From Lojkania enalia (Eukaryota > Ascomycota > Dothideomycetes > Pleosporales): a stretch of 64,000 bases of DNA. The position numbers and the translations under genes are program-made. Shown here piece after piece: positions 21,362 through 32,314 of this stretch. Under the pieces are notes generated by a model, which saw nothing but the letters and a program-made list of their open reading frames with translations, did not search any database and had not been told where the DNA came from. Within the stretch, counting starts at the first letter, position 1; every line of letters begins with the position of its first letter. The DNA lies in contig ML986611.1 in NCBI GenBank assembly GCA_010094045.1, positions 124,001 to 188,000 on the forward strand, in the 5' to 3' direction.

Positions 21362-23785
21362 ATGGTAGCGACTTCTTCAGCCGAGAAAGATTTCTCTGCC
21401 AGATGCAGACGGCGAGCCTCCTTAGCTTGTCTGTCGTGTCGAAAAAGTCGCATTAGGGTATGCTAACAATACTGCGCTCAATGAAATAGCTAATACTAGT
21501 AGTGCAAGGTGGAGCCAGGCCAAAACGCCTGTACACAGTGTCGTCAGAGCAGGGCAGAGTGCACGTTCGACCCAAAAGATGGACGCAAGAAGTGAGGAGG
21601 CTGCTCTTGCTATCTCGATACTTTTTAACATTAGAGCAGTCGAGCCAACTCGAAAGCAGCAGCAAACGAGCTAAGCAGGCGTATTCAACAACTAGAAAGT
21701 CTTTTGAGAGACACTAGTCGAGGACGGGCGCTGCCTCCATCCCCACCAAACGCAGCGCCGAAGGAGCATCATCAATTGGCCATAGAAACAGATTCAGATT
21801 CTCAGTCCAACTTCACATCCTGCTACGATGAGGAGACTCTTCCTTGTCCGGGGCTATCTCACCATCCACCTATACCCCAGCAGGACTATTTCTCAGCTCA
21901 CAACAATGCTATTCTGAGAAGACTCATTCCTCGGCCGGTGAAGTTCGATATGGCTTCTGGACGAGTCCGGTTCTTTGGCCCTACAACCAATATGCATCTC
22001 CTCTCGCGCTCAATGTTAGATCCAGGGAAGTCAACTGAGACGTACTGGCCAATTTCAGCCTTGGTGAGAGACTTGTCTCCAGAGACACATGACTATCTAA
22101 TTGATTTGTTCTTCGATTGCCACAACTCCAATGTTCATATAGTCCATAAATGGGCTTTTCTAGAGGATCTTAAGAGTGGTGACACTCAATTCTATTCAAA
22201 CTTCCTTCATATGTGCATGCTTGCCGAAGGCTGGCGATACGCAGACCGCACAAGACCAGACATAAAAAGACTTGCTTGTCCAGGCCCCGACTCGTCAACA
22301 TTCCACACTAAGGCCAGGAAAATGGCAGAATTGGAGTTGACCAAACCTGGAGGAATTCCGTCAATTCAAGCATTCTCCCTGCTAGGAGACCTCGAGGCAG
22401 GCACAGGACGCGACGATACAGGATGGATGTTCGCGGGAATGGCCTTTAGATTACTCTTCGACGTGGGACTGCACGTTGATCCCTCTGAACTCCGTCTCGC
22501 CGAGCGAGAGGTCCAAATCCGGCATATGGTCCTTTGGGCATGCGTCATGAATGACGCCTATTGGGCTCTTTACCTTGGTCGACCTACTATGCTCAAGGCA
22601 TCTGACATTGCACCGGCTTGTTTGAACAAAGATTTCGACCGTCTTATATATAGCCAATCTCGCACTTATGTATATGGAAAAACAATCGAGACGCGAATAT
22701 ATGAAGCCTTATTGCAGCTCATGGATTTACTAGGACCATTGTGCGAGACGAGGAATGCAAGCAAGAGCCTAAAACCAACCGATGCACAACTTAAGATTGC
22801 CACACTTGACCAACAACTAAATATATGGCATATTAATTTACCTGAGACGCTTCGTTGGAGTTCGGAGAATGTTTTGAAGGCTCCCGCTTCCTTCTATCTA
22901 CTTCAGTGAGTGCATACCCTCTTCGGCAGACAGAACCTGTAATCTAATAGCATTCACAGCACCCAATACCACACTGCACTTATTCTACTTCATCGCACCT
23001 TCACTACTCACTCGACAGATCCCCAGGACACAGCTCATCACAACGAATCAATTCACTTCAGCTCCCTATGCAGGCATACTTGTGTATCGAATGCCGTTCA
23101 GGTGGCAGAAATCATCTCAATGTACCGCAAACGTTTTCCCATCAAACGCATGTTCGTTACCGGGCTCCAACATATTGGGACCGCAGCAACCTCAATAATG
23201 GCCGAAATCAGTATGATTCATAGTGAACAACAGTCTTTGGAGCGGGAACGGCTGGTAAAGCACTTGGCCGATCTCAAGATGTCCCTGGAAGAAATGAGCA
23301 ACATGTACCAGCCAGCGAAATTGATGACCTCAGTCGTTGAACACTTCATCCGCGATCACGGCAACATGATGGGTGATCATATCGCGACTACAGAAACAGA
23401 TACCGCAAACCCGCTCTCAGAACTTTCTTCGTCCTCGTCCTCTTCTTCCCAGCAAGCCTGGATAATGCCAATTATAGCAAATGACACAAACCCAAGCACA
23501 TCAATGCCCTCCAACTCTAGGTCTCCTTTCCTCTCGCCAGCTCGTCTACAAATGGAAGAAACGGCAACGCAACTCCATGCCGCCCAGAACCGCCAGCCAT
23601 CTTTTAATTCCGCAGAGGGGTTGCCATTCCTACCGTCAACCTGGTTCGACGAGATGAATTGGGAAGAGGATGATACTGACTTTTTAAATCTTGTAGGTTT
23701 GAAGGAACTACAGGCTTTAAGAGGTGGAGATTTGATGGGTAATGGGCTTGGGATGAATGGTCTTGCAGAAGGTGGGGCGATTTGA
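21362..23785 (+). CDS. Zn2Cys6 transcription factor with fungal-specific domain
   Basis: Inferred exons are 21362-21457, 21503-21591, 21640-22905 and 22960-23785, giving 758 aa; phases 0, 2 and 2 close. The binuclear cluster is split by the first intron: CLSCRKSRIR, then CKVEPGQNACTQCRQSRAEC, with the six cysteines properly spaced. It is followed by a coiled linker (ANELSRRIQQLESLL). The middle holds the fungal_trans domain, with LLGDLEAGTGRDDTGWMFAGMAFRLLFDVGLH and the HTQYHTALILLH segment after the last intron. A Ser-rich tail closes the protein. It lies 308 bp downstream of the AtuA gene on the same strand and is the obvious candidate regulator of the cluster through the CGG elements. Confidence 0.88.
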
Positions 23786-25060
23786 TTCTTGGGACTCGGG
23801 AGTTGATTTGATATTCTGTTCCTAATAAAGTTACATTGGTGTGCGGAAAACATTCGGATTCGTGGTTGGTGGGACGATGTAGATAATAGGGACTGGGCCT
23901 TGCGATAAATAGAATTCAAAATCAGCACCGCAGAAAGAAGCTTCTAGGCATGTCTTGTATCATTATTTCTAATTTTCTACATGCTCATTATTTTCCGATG
24001 CATTACTAGTCTTCGATTCATCTTAATAGTCACCAATAATGCCGACACGTTCGCGCGTATCTTATTGTGGGCTTGAAGTGTTCGGCACTTCTACCACAAT
24101 AATAAAAACCACCCAGGCCTTAGTTTGCCAAATCACAGTCCCACAGAGGTTGGATGACGCCATTGAACTCAAAACCCTGCGCCCAGAATTTGACTATCTG
24201 CCTCTTCTACATCCTAAGTTGAAGGATAACACAGGGCATGATGCTCTACCGCAACGACGAGAGAGGAAACCTGGGTTGAAGGAGGAAACAAAGGTGGAGG
24301 AGTTCCTTGCTCAGCAGTATTTCGACCGTAGCTCATTCAGCTCGCCATAGCAAGACATCATACAACTCATTTCAATTTTGGTAACGATGTCCCTATGAGT
24401 TTCGGCCTCGCGAGAATTTTGTGGAACCTTTGTCCTATAGAATCCCCGTATCGCTGGGCATTTCAGGAGTAATTGATAGTTTGGCGTGGGGTAAATTATG
24501 TATAAACTTATATGTAGCCAGAAGAAGGTATAGACGCGACTCGTTGTACGTACACAACATCTAAGCTGGAAGATTTCAATCGACCTATAAATAATACCTA
24601 ACAACTTCATACGTTATCAGTCTAATAAGAATTTTTTCATGTCACCCTCTATTTTTATCTTTTATCGCGCACTTCATCCTTTGTGGAATCGTTATGGAGT
24701 TATCTATTAACCTCCTTGCTTTCCAGCTTAGTACTTATATCCACAAGACGAAGCTTCTCTTTAGCCGATATGTCCATTTTACCCTCATGATATTCCTTGA
24801 ATATACCCCCATAGTGTATTCATAAAGCTGTCACTCGAAAAGGTTGCAACAGAGTCTAGGTTATCTGTTCTGTCGACATTTTACGTTGCCTATAGATCAT
24901 CTCTATCACGACAAGAAACACAATCTTGTTCTTGACTCTACTTTTGAACCCTGCATATACTAAACGGATAAGATCTTATCAGCGCATCGCCAACATCATT
25001 CTAATTTCTTTTTCCTTTTCATTTTTCTTTTTTCTTTTTTCAGATGACGCATTACATTGT
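23786..25060. other. Intergenic region with one hairpin-bearing small open frame
   Basis: A 103-codon frame (24039-24350, plus) begins with ATG but has no recognisable domain. It overlaps a strong hairpin at 24062-24102, so it may not be coding. The remainder is AT-rich with T-tracts near 25010-25035 and no convincing gene. Confidence 0.4.
24062..24102 (+). other. 41-nt near-perfect hairpin
   Basis: The outer arms TTATTGTGG (24062-24070) and CCACAATAA (24094-24102) are perfect complements. Inner arms GAAGTG and CACTTC extend the stem across a small asymmetric bulge (GC on the 5' side) and a T-T mismatch, with a TTCGG loop region. It lies 277 bp after the regulator stop codon. It could be a fold-back element remnant, a 3' processing structure or a small-RNA precursor; sequence alone does not decide. 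Confidence 0.45.
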
Positions 25061-27830
25061 GAAGAATACCTCAATAGCATCTAGGCTCTCAGTTCCCGGG
25101 GCACGCACACTATTTCATATCCAGAATTCTTTTTACCGTCCGAGAATAAAGCTATCAGTTTCTCCAGGTAACCCTTCTAAAGCCCTTATATATCCTAGAA
25201 TTCACTCTTTTAGACACTACGTTCACATCGCTCCTTTTCGCACTATTTCACTCCAACAATCAATTCATCCTCAACTCTCCGTCTTCAGACCCATTTCATA
25301 AAGCTATTCCACTCTTTCGACACTGGCAATATTCAAACATAATGTCGGAGTTCGTATCATTTTAGGGGTAAAGTATACTTATCGGCACTCGCTCTCGTCT
25401 TTCTAATTGTGGTGAAAGGCGAATCTTGTCTCAGGGAGGAAGATGAGGAACTGAACTGCTTGATTGAAGATGGCCAGCGGGCCATATTTATGTACACGGA
25501 AAATGGGTATATCAGCTGATATCCAGCGTGACATCGACCGTGATATCGTACGACGATATCTGATACGGCTCGGCAGACTAGCCAGAATCCCCATAACACT
25601 AATCTACAGATGCTGTTTCAATAGTTGTTTTTTCACCTGAACTATATCAACTATAAATATAATAATATCGTCTTTTTAGTCCCGAATAGAGATATATCGT
25701 TTTAAGTTATTTAATTCTTCTTAAACTCCACATGGTAGGTTCACACCATTTGTTTAGACACCTTAGCCTACACCGCAAAAGTCTCGATATCTTGTCTTTA
25801 GTCGAGCAAGTGAGAAATTTGGGGACATTTAGTTATATTCTAGAAATATCAATTTCTTAAGATTATGCTTGGCGTTAGATATCACACTCCTACTATGTAC
25901 ACTTTACGAACTATATTTCAGTCCCAAAGCAATTTAAAAATCGGGGTACAATATTACTAAACTATAGAGAGCTTTTTAGACGCCGCGTGTATACAGAATA
26001 CTTTCTTAACCGTCTTATTTTTAATCCTGCATGTAAAATACTGGTCGGTCTTAATACGATTGGGAGCCCTATATACACTTAGTAACTGCTTTATAGAAGA
26101 AACTTAACTATTCTCACATGACTCCTTGCTGAATCGCTTTTTAGTCCCGCTCGCCAGCTATAAATCAACTTCGTAAATAAATATACAACACTATCTCCCC
26201 TTCAATAACTCTTTTATTAAGCGCCGTCAATATTATTCGCCATACGCTTGATTTTTAGCCTCACGTGAAACCTATAGCTCCGTCTCTTAATTTCCTAAAA
26301 AAGTTTCCGTAACCTGATAGTCAAGTTATATTAAATTAGACAAAGCATAGCTATAAAATGTGCCTAATTGGTATTATTTTATACCTAGTTCGCAAACCAT
26401 TAATTTACATTTCAGCTGCTTGTAGACTACTCATTACCCTACGGCTCTGTCACTTTCAAAGCCAAGAAAATTTAGAGATCTAGCCTTACTATTTACATCC
26501 CTTCCTTTTAGTCCTAACGCATGATCTATATAGACTTTCGCGGTATCCTTGTAGGTCTCCTCCCTACTTACCCAAAGGATTCTGGTTTTTTTTTTTGGGG
26601 GGGGGGAATTATAGGTACATATATCCAACGTGACTCTTTACATGCTCTTTTCTAATCTCCATACATCGCCTATATTATTCTACTTGCTATTTTGATCGAC
26701 TTTATACACGAAACGCTGTAAATTTTTTTTTTTTTAGAATAATAGTCTGGGTGTTCCACACTATTCTAAGGGAAGGTCCTTTCTAGTCTCCGCACGCATG
26801 CCATCGGTTTTATAGCACTATTATTATGGATTTAATCATCTCATGTTCCAAGATATTATTTGTAGATAGAAACGTGGTGTGCGACCTAATTCCTAGGGAA
26901 TTTCTTTTCAGCTTTCCGCAAGTGAGTTATGGACTTTCTAGCCAGTCATTTACAGAGAATTTATGTCGATTTAGCGAGACGAATTTTAGAGCCGAAGGAA
27001 TACTTCAACCCGGCTTTGTGCAACTCTTCGCTTTACACCCTGGACCCAGCGCGACACTAATACCCTTCCATCTCACTTATTTTTAGACTCCATGCGCCGA
27101 TAGTTCGGTAGCTACTAGACTAGAGGAATCACTACCAATATAAATCCTATCATAAGATTCTTTCAATCCTAATGCGCGACCTATAGAGGGTCCTTATAAC
27201 CTTTATTAGGTTCTATATAACACTAGCATTTGATTTTCAGAAAGAGGAAGAGGCGCTATTTCTCTCGAAGAGGATCTCTTTTAGTCCCCGTACGTGATCT
27301 ATTATTGTTAATACTATTCATTATTAGACTTATACTCCCCTACTTCTTCAGCTTTAGGAAGAGGAAGAACAACAGCAACAACAACGCAAACATACAATTG
27401 CATGTGGTGGTCTTTCAGTCCCGGCGCAAGAACTATGTCCCCGTCCAACGGTAATTTATAGTGAAGCATTTAGCCTTTCGTCGCGGCCCGTGGAGTTTTG
27501 AGCAGCGAGAAAGTACGGCGAATATATTCCGTCGTATTAAGGTACTTTAGTCCCAGTACAAGCGCTCTAGCTCTTTCCGGTATGCTTTTGTACCAGAACC
27601 ACGCCTAATAAACGCTTCCAATCTTAGCCGTAAGTAAGAACCGTAAGCATTACGTTTCAAGCTTCGGAAATTTAGTCCCCAAACGCGAACCAAGTCCTGT
27701 CCTTAGCAGCTTATCAAGAATTCATGAACTCTTAGGTCTTGAGATTTTAGAGTAGAGGAAGTACTGCGAATATGTCTGCCCCTTACGCGAGGCTTTTAGT
27801 CCTGATTAAGACTTATCGAAGATGTCTAAG
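25060..27830 (+). repeat. Degenerate array of a TTTTAGTCCC-N-CGCGA-N-CTATA motif, ~120-bp period
   Basis: At least seventeen variants of a box reading roughly YTTTYAGTCCC, then CGCGA, then CTATAG, on the plus strand, for example near 25673, 25797, 25915, 26012, 26136, 26250, 26507, 26648, 26779, 26906, 27083, 27166, 27274, 27410, 27545, 27668 and 27797. Spacing in the best-preserved part (27166-27797) is 108-136 bp. Neighbouring units also share a GAAGTAC-GCGAATAT segment (around 27514 and 27758). Open frames are short and unconserved. Interpretation: a tandem repeat that has decayed while a core box stayed recognisable. Confidence 0.55.
25408..25598 (-). mobile_element. 191-bp solo LTR, copy B (inverted relative to copy A)
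   Basis: Reading on the minus strand it begins TGTTATGGGGATTCTGG and ends CACCACA, exactly the same length as copy A at 14027-14217. It is flanked by perfect 5-bp duplications, CTAAT at 25403-25407 and 25599-25603, which confirms the element ends and its origin by integration. The promoter-like TACATAAATATGG and GATATC palindromes are conserved. It sits inside the degenerate array. Confidence 0.82.
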
Positions 27831-28186
27831 TCTTTTAGAATGTCTATAGGGACTTCTGTGTATTTTTTATTTAGAGGGAAAGCCTATAATCTATAGCATG
27901 TGGAAGAATAATAGGGAGGACGGGTGCGATCTATTTATATACCATATTCCCGGAAGGTAGTCGTGTGTAGAGTGATCGATTATTAGCTAAGAAGGGGTTA
28001 TGTAGAGTCGGATTGCGGATTTATGTGAATATATGGAACGGCAGAATTTAATCCGCCTCCTCCAACTCATCCAGCCCTTTCTCTCTGCTACAAAAACATT
28101 ACTTAACTATCCTAACAATCCAAATTCCAAAAAGGGGGTATCTAACCGCCAACGCCAACCCCCCCCCCTAACAAAACAGAAAAAAC

Positions 28187-31100
28187 CTAATGCGCCGTAC
28201 TCCGCATCGGCAACATATTCCTCGAGTCTTTACGCATCGGTGGGCTCATCCCTATCTCACTCCCCGCCAGACTGCTCACTCTCCGCAACGCATCAGCGCC
28301 ATATCCAGTCGAGCTCGATAATCGTTGGAGCGGCATAGCCGCCGAGGCCGCGGCTTTGAAATGTTCGAGGATAGTCACGAATTCGAGGCGGTAGCGGGAA
28401 TCTTCGAAAGTCAGGACGAGCTCGGAGTGGTGGTTTTTGGCGTCAGATGCAATGCGGTGGTGGCGGGTATCGGTGGGAGGCGCAGCTTCGGAGGAAACGG
28501 CAGCCATTCTTGTGATGTCGAGGAGGGCGCCGTGGATGCGGTTGGAGACGGTAATGGTAGCGTCAGAGGATGAGGAGAAGGAGATACTAGTAGATGGAGT
28601 TACTATATACCAAAATTAGCAGACGTTTAGTCGGAGGCATATAGGGAGTTTGTACTAGAACCGCTCGTCCATAGGGGGTCTGCTTCATCGTGTTGTCGGA
28701 AAGTGACTTGTGAGCCATGGCGTTTTGATGCACTGCCTTCTACCTCCTTCTCCCATAGCATGATATCTGCGCGCCCGTGCTTCTTGTTTCCGAAGCGCCG
28801 GTTCTTCGACTTGAATTTCTCAATAAAGCCAAAGTATCGAAGAGTCCAGCCTGTTAGGCAGTACATCAGCTCAACAACACCTTGCTTGGAGATTAGCGCT
28901 ACTTCCAATTGATTGGGACGGTATAGGAAGGCTTACGAGAAGGAGGCGCCGGTAGGCCGTGCTTCATTCCCATTGGAATTGCAACGGCTAATGAAGTCTT
29001 CAGTTGGAGAGCTTTAGAAAACCGAGCAACCTTGTCCTCATCTACCGCCGGTTCACCGCGAACATCGGAATGATATGTGGGCGTCGAGACATTATGGAGA
29101 TCGAGCATCATCCAAAAGTCTGGTGAGTTCGCAAAGCGGTTGACTTCTGCGTCTCGGATTCGGATGTCTAAATCAAGCTCAGGCCATTGTATGAACAATT
29201 TGGAGTAGTTGCGGCTGTTGAAGTCAGTAGTTAGGACCGCCACGCGGTAGTTTCGGACACCTGTTCGCCCAATATCGAACACTTCCACTTCTTGAGATGC
29301 TGACACTTCAGTCCGCCGCCTGTGGCGCACTGTCACTCCATCTTGATATGGTAGTCGAACGCTATCGATGAAGATCTGAGCGTCATTACGGTCGCTAAAA
29401 CGTAGCGTGAGTGTATTGTTTGGCTGCTTGGCATTATATAACCAATCATAGTGTTGGCCGTAGTTACCAGATTGTCTTCCGGTCATCTGATTGCAATCGG
29501 ACCACCACAAAACCACTTCAGTCCCAATAAGTGTATATTGCAAATCTGCGAGAGGGAGCCAGAATGAGCTACAGCGCCGTAGCTCAGGGCTGCCGGAGAG
29601 GTAACTAATGACAAGACGGCGAGTGACCCACCAAATCATGGGCATCGATGTATTGCTGTTGCTAATATCCTCAGGGGACTCATAGACCTGAATTCGATCT
29701 TCGCTCATCTCACATCGCGGACATGTTTCTACGGTTGGCACAGTAGGGTCCACGTCGCAGGAGACAAAAGCGCCGTTGAAGATGTGCCTTTCGTCTGCTT
29801 GTGAGGCGCAGAAACATCTTACTTCGAAGCTCGCAGGTGGAGGGACAGGAGGTATCTGAAACCCGGATGAGGCCACAGATTCCGGCGGCCGGGGAACGAA
29901 TGAAAAGGCTTGCGAGGTTTTCGGGGTGTCGGAATATACTGGAGGGGGTTGTATGGACCTATTCGTCGGGAAAGGCGAGTCCATTTGAAAGGGAACGATA
30001 TCGTCACTCCCTCGTAGAGATGGTAGGCTTTGAGTCCTGGGGGAGATAGAGCGCTCACGGGACTCAGATCGTCTACTGTAACCAGGAGAATTAGCCATTC
30101 TGTCCGTGGATGTTGAACTATCTGTTCGCTGAGGTGGCTCGAGATACGAGCGACGAGATGAAGCATTTGATATGCCGAGACCTTCGGGACTGAAGGCCTC
30201 AGGCGACGTCGTGGCCGTGACCGCGTCAATAGGGGATATGCTATCTGATCTACAGCAGCAAGCAGCAAGAAAAAGGTCTGGATGTGGGCTTTGTGAAGAT
30301 TTTTTATGAATGAGGTCCAAAATTTCCGACGGTTTAGATCGTTCGTCAGGATTGCTTCGAATCTGTGAAGCATTAGTACTTGCAAATCGGTAAGCTTCAA
30401 TGGGTAATCCTACCATTGGGGTAATCCAGTCCAGGGGAATATCATCTGCCGATTCATTACTCCTAAGCTTCACGATCCAGGCCATCATTGCTTCCGGGGC
30501 GCACCACAAGCCATGCTCACTCGCACCTACACTATGCTCTAGCATAAACTGGTTCATCTCCTCCAATGGGTATCCCTTTATCACAGTGATTAACTCGAGA
30601 AATACACAGCCAAGAGACCAGATATCGGCGGAAGAGTTGCGGGCATCGCGATTCAAGACTTCAGGTGCGCAGTAGCGGCGGGTGAACTTAAGGACGTCGC
30701 CCTCGGTGGTGCTGTGCTCGTTCTTTGACCAGTCCCTCGAGATGCCAAAGTCACACAGGAAGATTTTACCATTGCTGAGGAGGATATTGCCCGGCTTGAT
30801 GTCCTTGTGGCGTATTTTTTGCTCGTGAAGATAAGAAAGCGCGGTGGTGAGGCACCCAAAAGACTGCCGTAGCACTTTGATATCCTTTTCCGGGAGCGGC
30901 TGCTCTCGCGACTGGCGGGCAAGCACAGACTTGAGAACATCGTTGGCGACGGGATTTAAAATGAGCGAAAATGAATTGAGATCGGTAAAGCATGCCACGA
31001 AGCTGACTAGATGATGGTGGGCAATCCGCTGCAGAACAGCTACCTCTTGCTCGAACTCGACGAGTTGGATCCTCTGGTCCTTGATTGCGGCAGCCCTGCG

Positions 31101-31631
31101 GATGCGCTTACAGGCAAACTCCTTACGCCAGGACTGGTGCTGCACCCGGACCACCTCTGCCGACCCGCCCGTGCCTAGCACGTCAATGTCCCTGAAGAAC
31201 GACGGCCCCGATCGAATATATCGATGGGAGCGGTCGGAAACGAGCTTGTCTTCGCCCATGCGCTCTACTGGCGACAGCACGTGGAACTGGGCGAGGCGGA
31301 ATTCAGACACAGCTAGGCCGACGGACGAAGAGAGCTGATTAAGAGTCGTGGGTGGCAGCGGGAGCCATATGTCGCTGATTTGTTCGCTCTCGAATTTCTG
31401 GAAGACCTGGCTCTCGTCGTCGTGGCCGAGCATGCGCAGAAGGGTGTACAGTCTCGGGCTGTCGCTCCATGCTCGAAGGCGGCGTTCGGGGTGCTGGCTC
31501 AGCAGGTCTTGGATCTCGAGGAAGATGGTGTCGTCGACGTACTGCGGGAAGGGTTTCCTGGGGATGATGTGACCAAGGGAGGCCTCGATATCGTCGCGGG
31601 AGTCGGGCGCGACCGGGGCTTGGTGCTCCAT
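28187..31631 (-). CDS. Fungal serine/threonine protein kinase with long C-terminal region
   Basis: Inferred exons are 31631-28937, 28880-28656 and 28602-28187, giving 1111 aa. The last two exons are added because both introns (56 and 53 bp, with CTAAT-type branch sites) close in phase 1 and extend similar sequence. The N-terminal ~130 aa is a family-specific region. The kinase domain spans about 140-430: GTGGSAEVVRV loop, K165 in EFACKRI, catalytic H265-K266-D267 in RHKDIKPGN (HKD instead of HRD), D284-F285-G286 and an APE-type CAPEVLN. A Ser/Pro-rich linker follows. Then two stretches of similar look (NTLTLRFSDRNDAQIFIDSVRL and, in the last exon, HSELVLTFEDSRYRLEFVTIL) suggest PH-like or duplicated C-terminal modules. 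It should be catalytically active. Pathway unknown. It is divergent from the sugar porter gene. Confidence 0.85.
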
Positions 31632-32314
31632 GGCGTCCCCTGTCGCGTGGAGTCGTCTTCCTCTCCCGCGAACATGGGCGGGCGCGAGTGTTAAGACGGC
31701 TTCCGCATGAGATAGAGCGCCAGCAGCTGGAAGGGCATGAAAGCCTATGCAGTCCGGGAGCGGCAGATCTGGATTCTAATCCCAACGGCAGGGGTGGTCG
31801 CGCGATGATGTAGGGCTGATGCGCGCCTCGCCGTTCAGCTGCTCCCCGCCCCGCAAGCCCCAGCACTCGGTCCCAGCAACGAATGCCTGGCCCCAGCCGC
31901 CGGGGAGGCCTACACACACCAACGCCATCCCCGCCTGTCGTCTGGCGCGCACCCGGGCAATGGGGCGCTGCCGGGCCGGGGCGCGGTAGCGGTTTTGGAT
32001 GGCAATGCAGGGGCCCGACGTCTCCGCCTGGCCAACTATTACGAGTGCGATCCCTCACCCTGCGCCTCTCGACGGCCCGTCGACCCTAAATACGGTCATG
32101 GGACTGGGAGATGAGGCGCTGCGGCAGCTCTGAAAGCGGCTTGCCTTGCCGCACTTATCTCACCGGTATGCAAGCTTAACTGCGCCTCTGCGCCTTGTTT
32201 TGTGATCAGCGCTGCGCGCCCGATGGGGCGGAAATCCTCTGGTCATGGAACCATCTGTTAAATGCTCAACATCTGCACCAGCCAAGCGTTCAATCCTTCC
32301 CAAGATCCAGGACA
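31632..32314. promoter_or_regulatory. GC-rich divergent promoter of the kinase and sugar porter genes
   Basis: 683 bp, clearly more GC-rich than the AT-rich blocks elsewhere. Long open frames on both strands (for example 31339-32058 minus) are composition artefacts overlapping the kinase 5' end. No specific site identified. Confidence 0.4.

Noticed and set aside
23377..23928. 183-aa minus-strand open frame
   Set aside because: Antisense to the Ser-rich tail of the Zn2Cys6 regulator; a low-complexity shadow.
25060..27830. Periodic array as a CRISPR-like repeat
   Set aside because: Fungal context, units far too diverged, spacers not uniform and no cas genes.
31339..32058. 239-aa minus-strand open frame
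   Set aside because: Overlaps the kinase start in another frame within GC-rich promoter DNA; Pro/Arg/Gly-rich composition typical of a chance frame.
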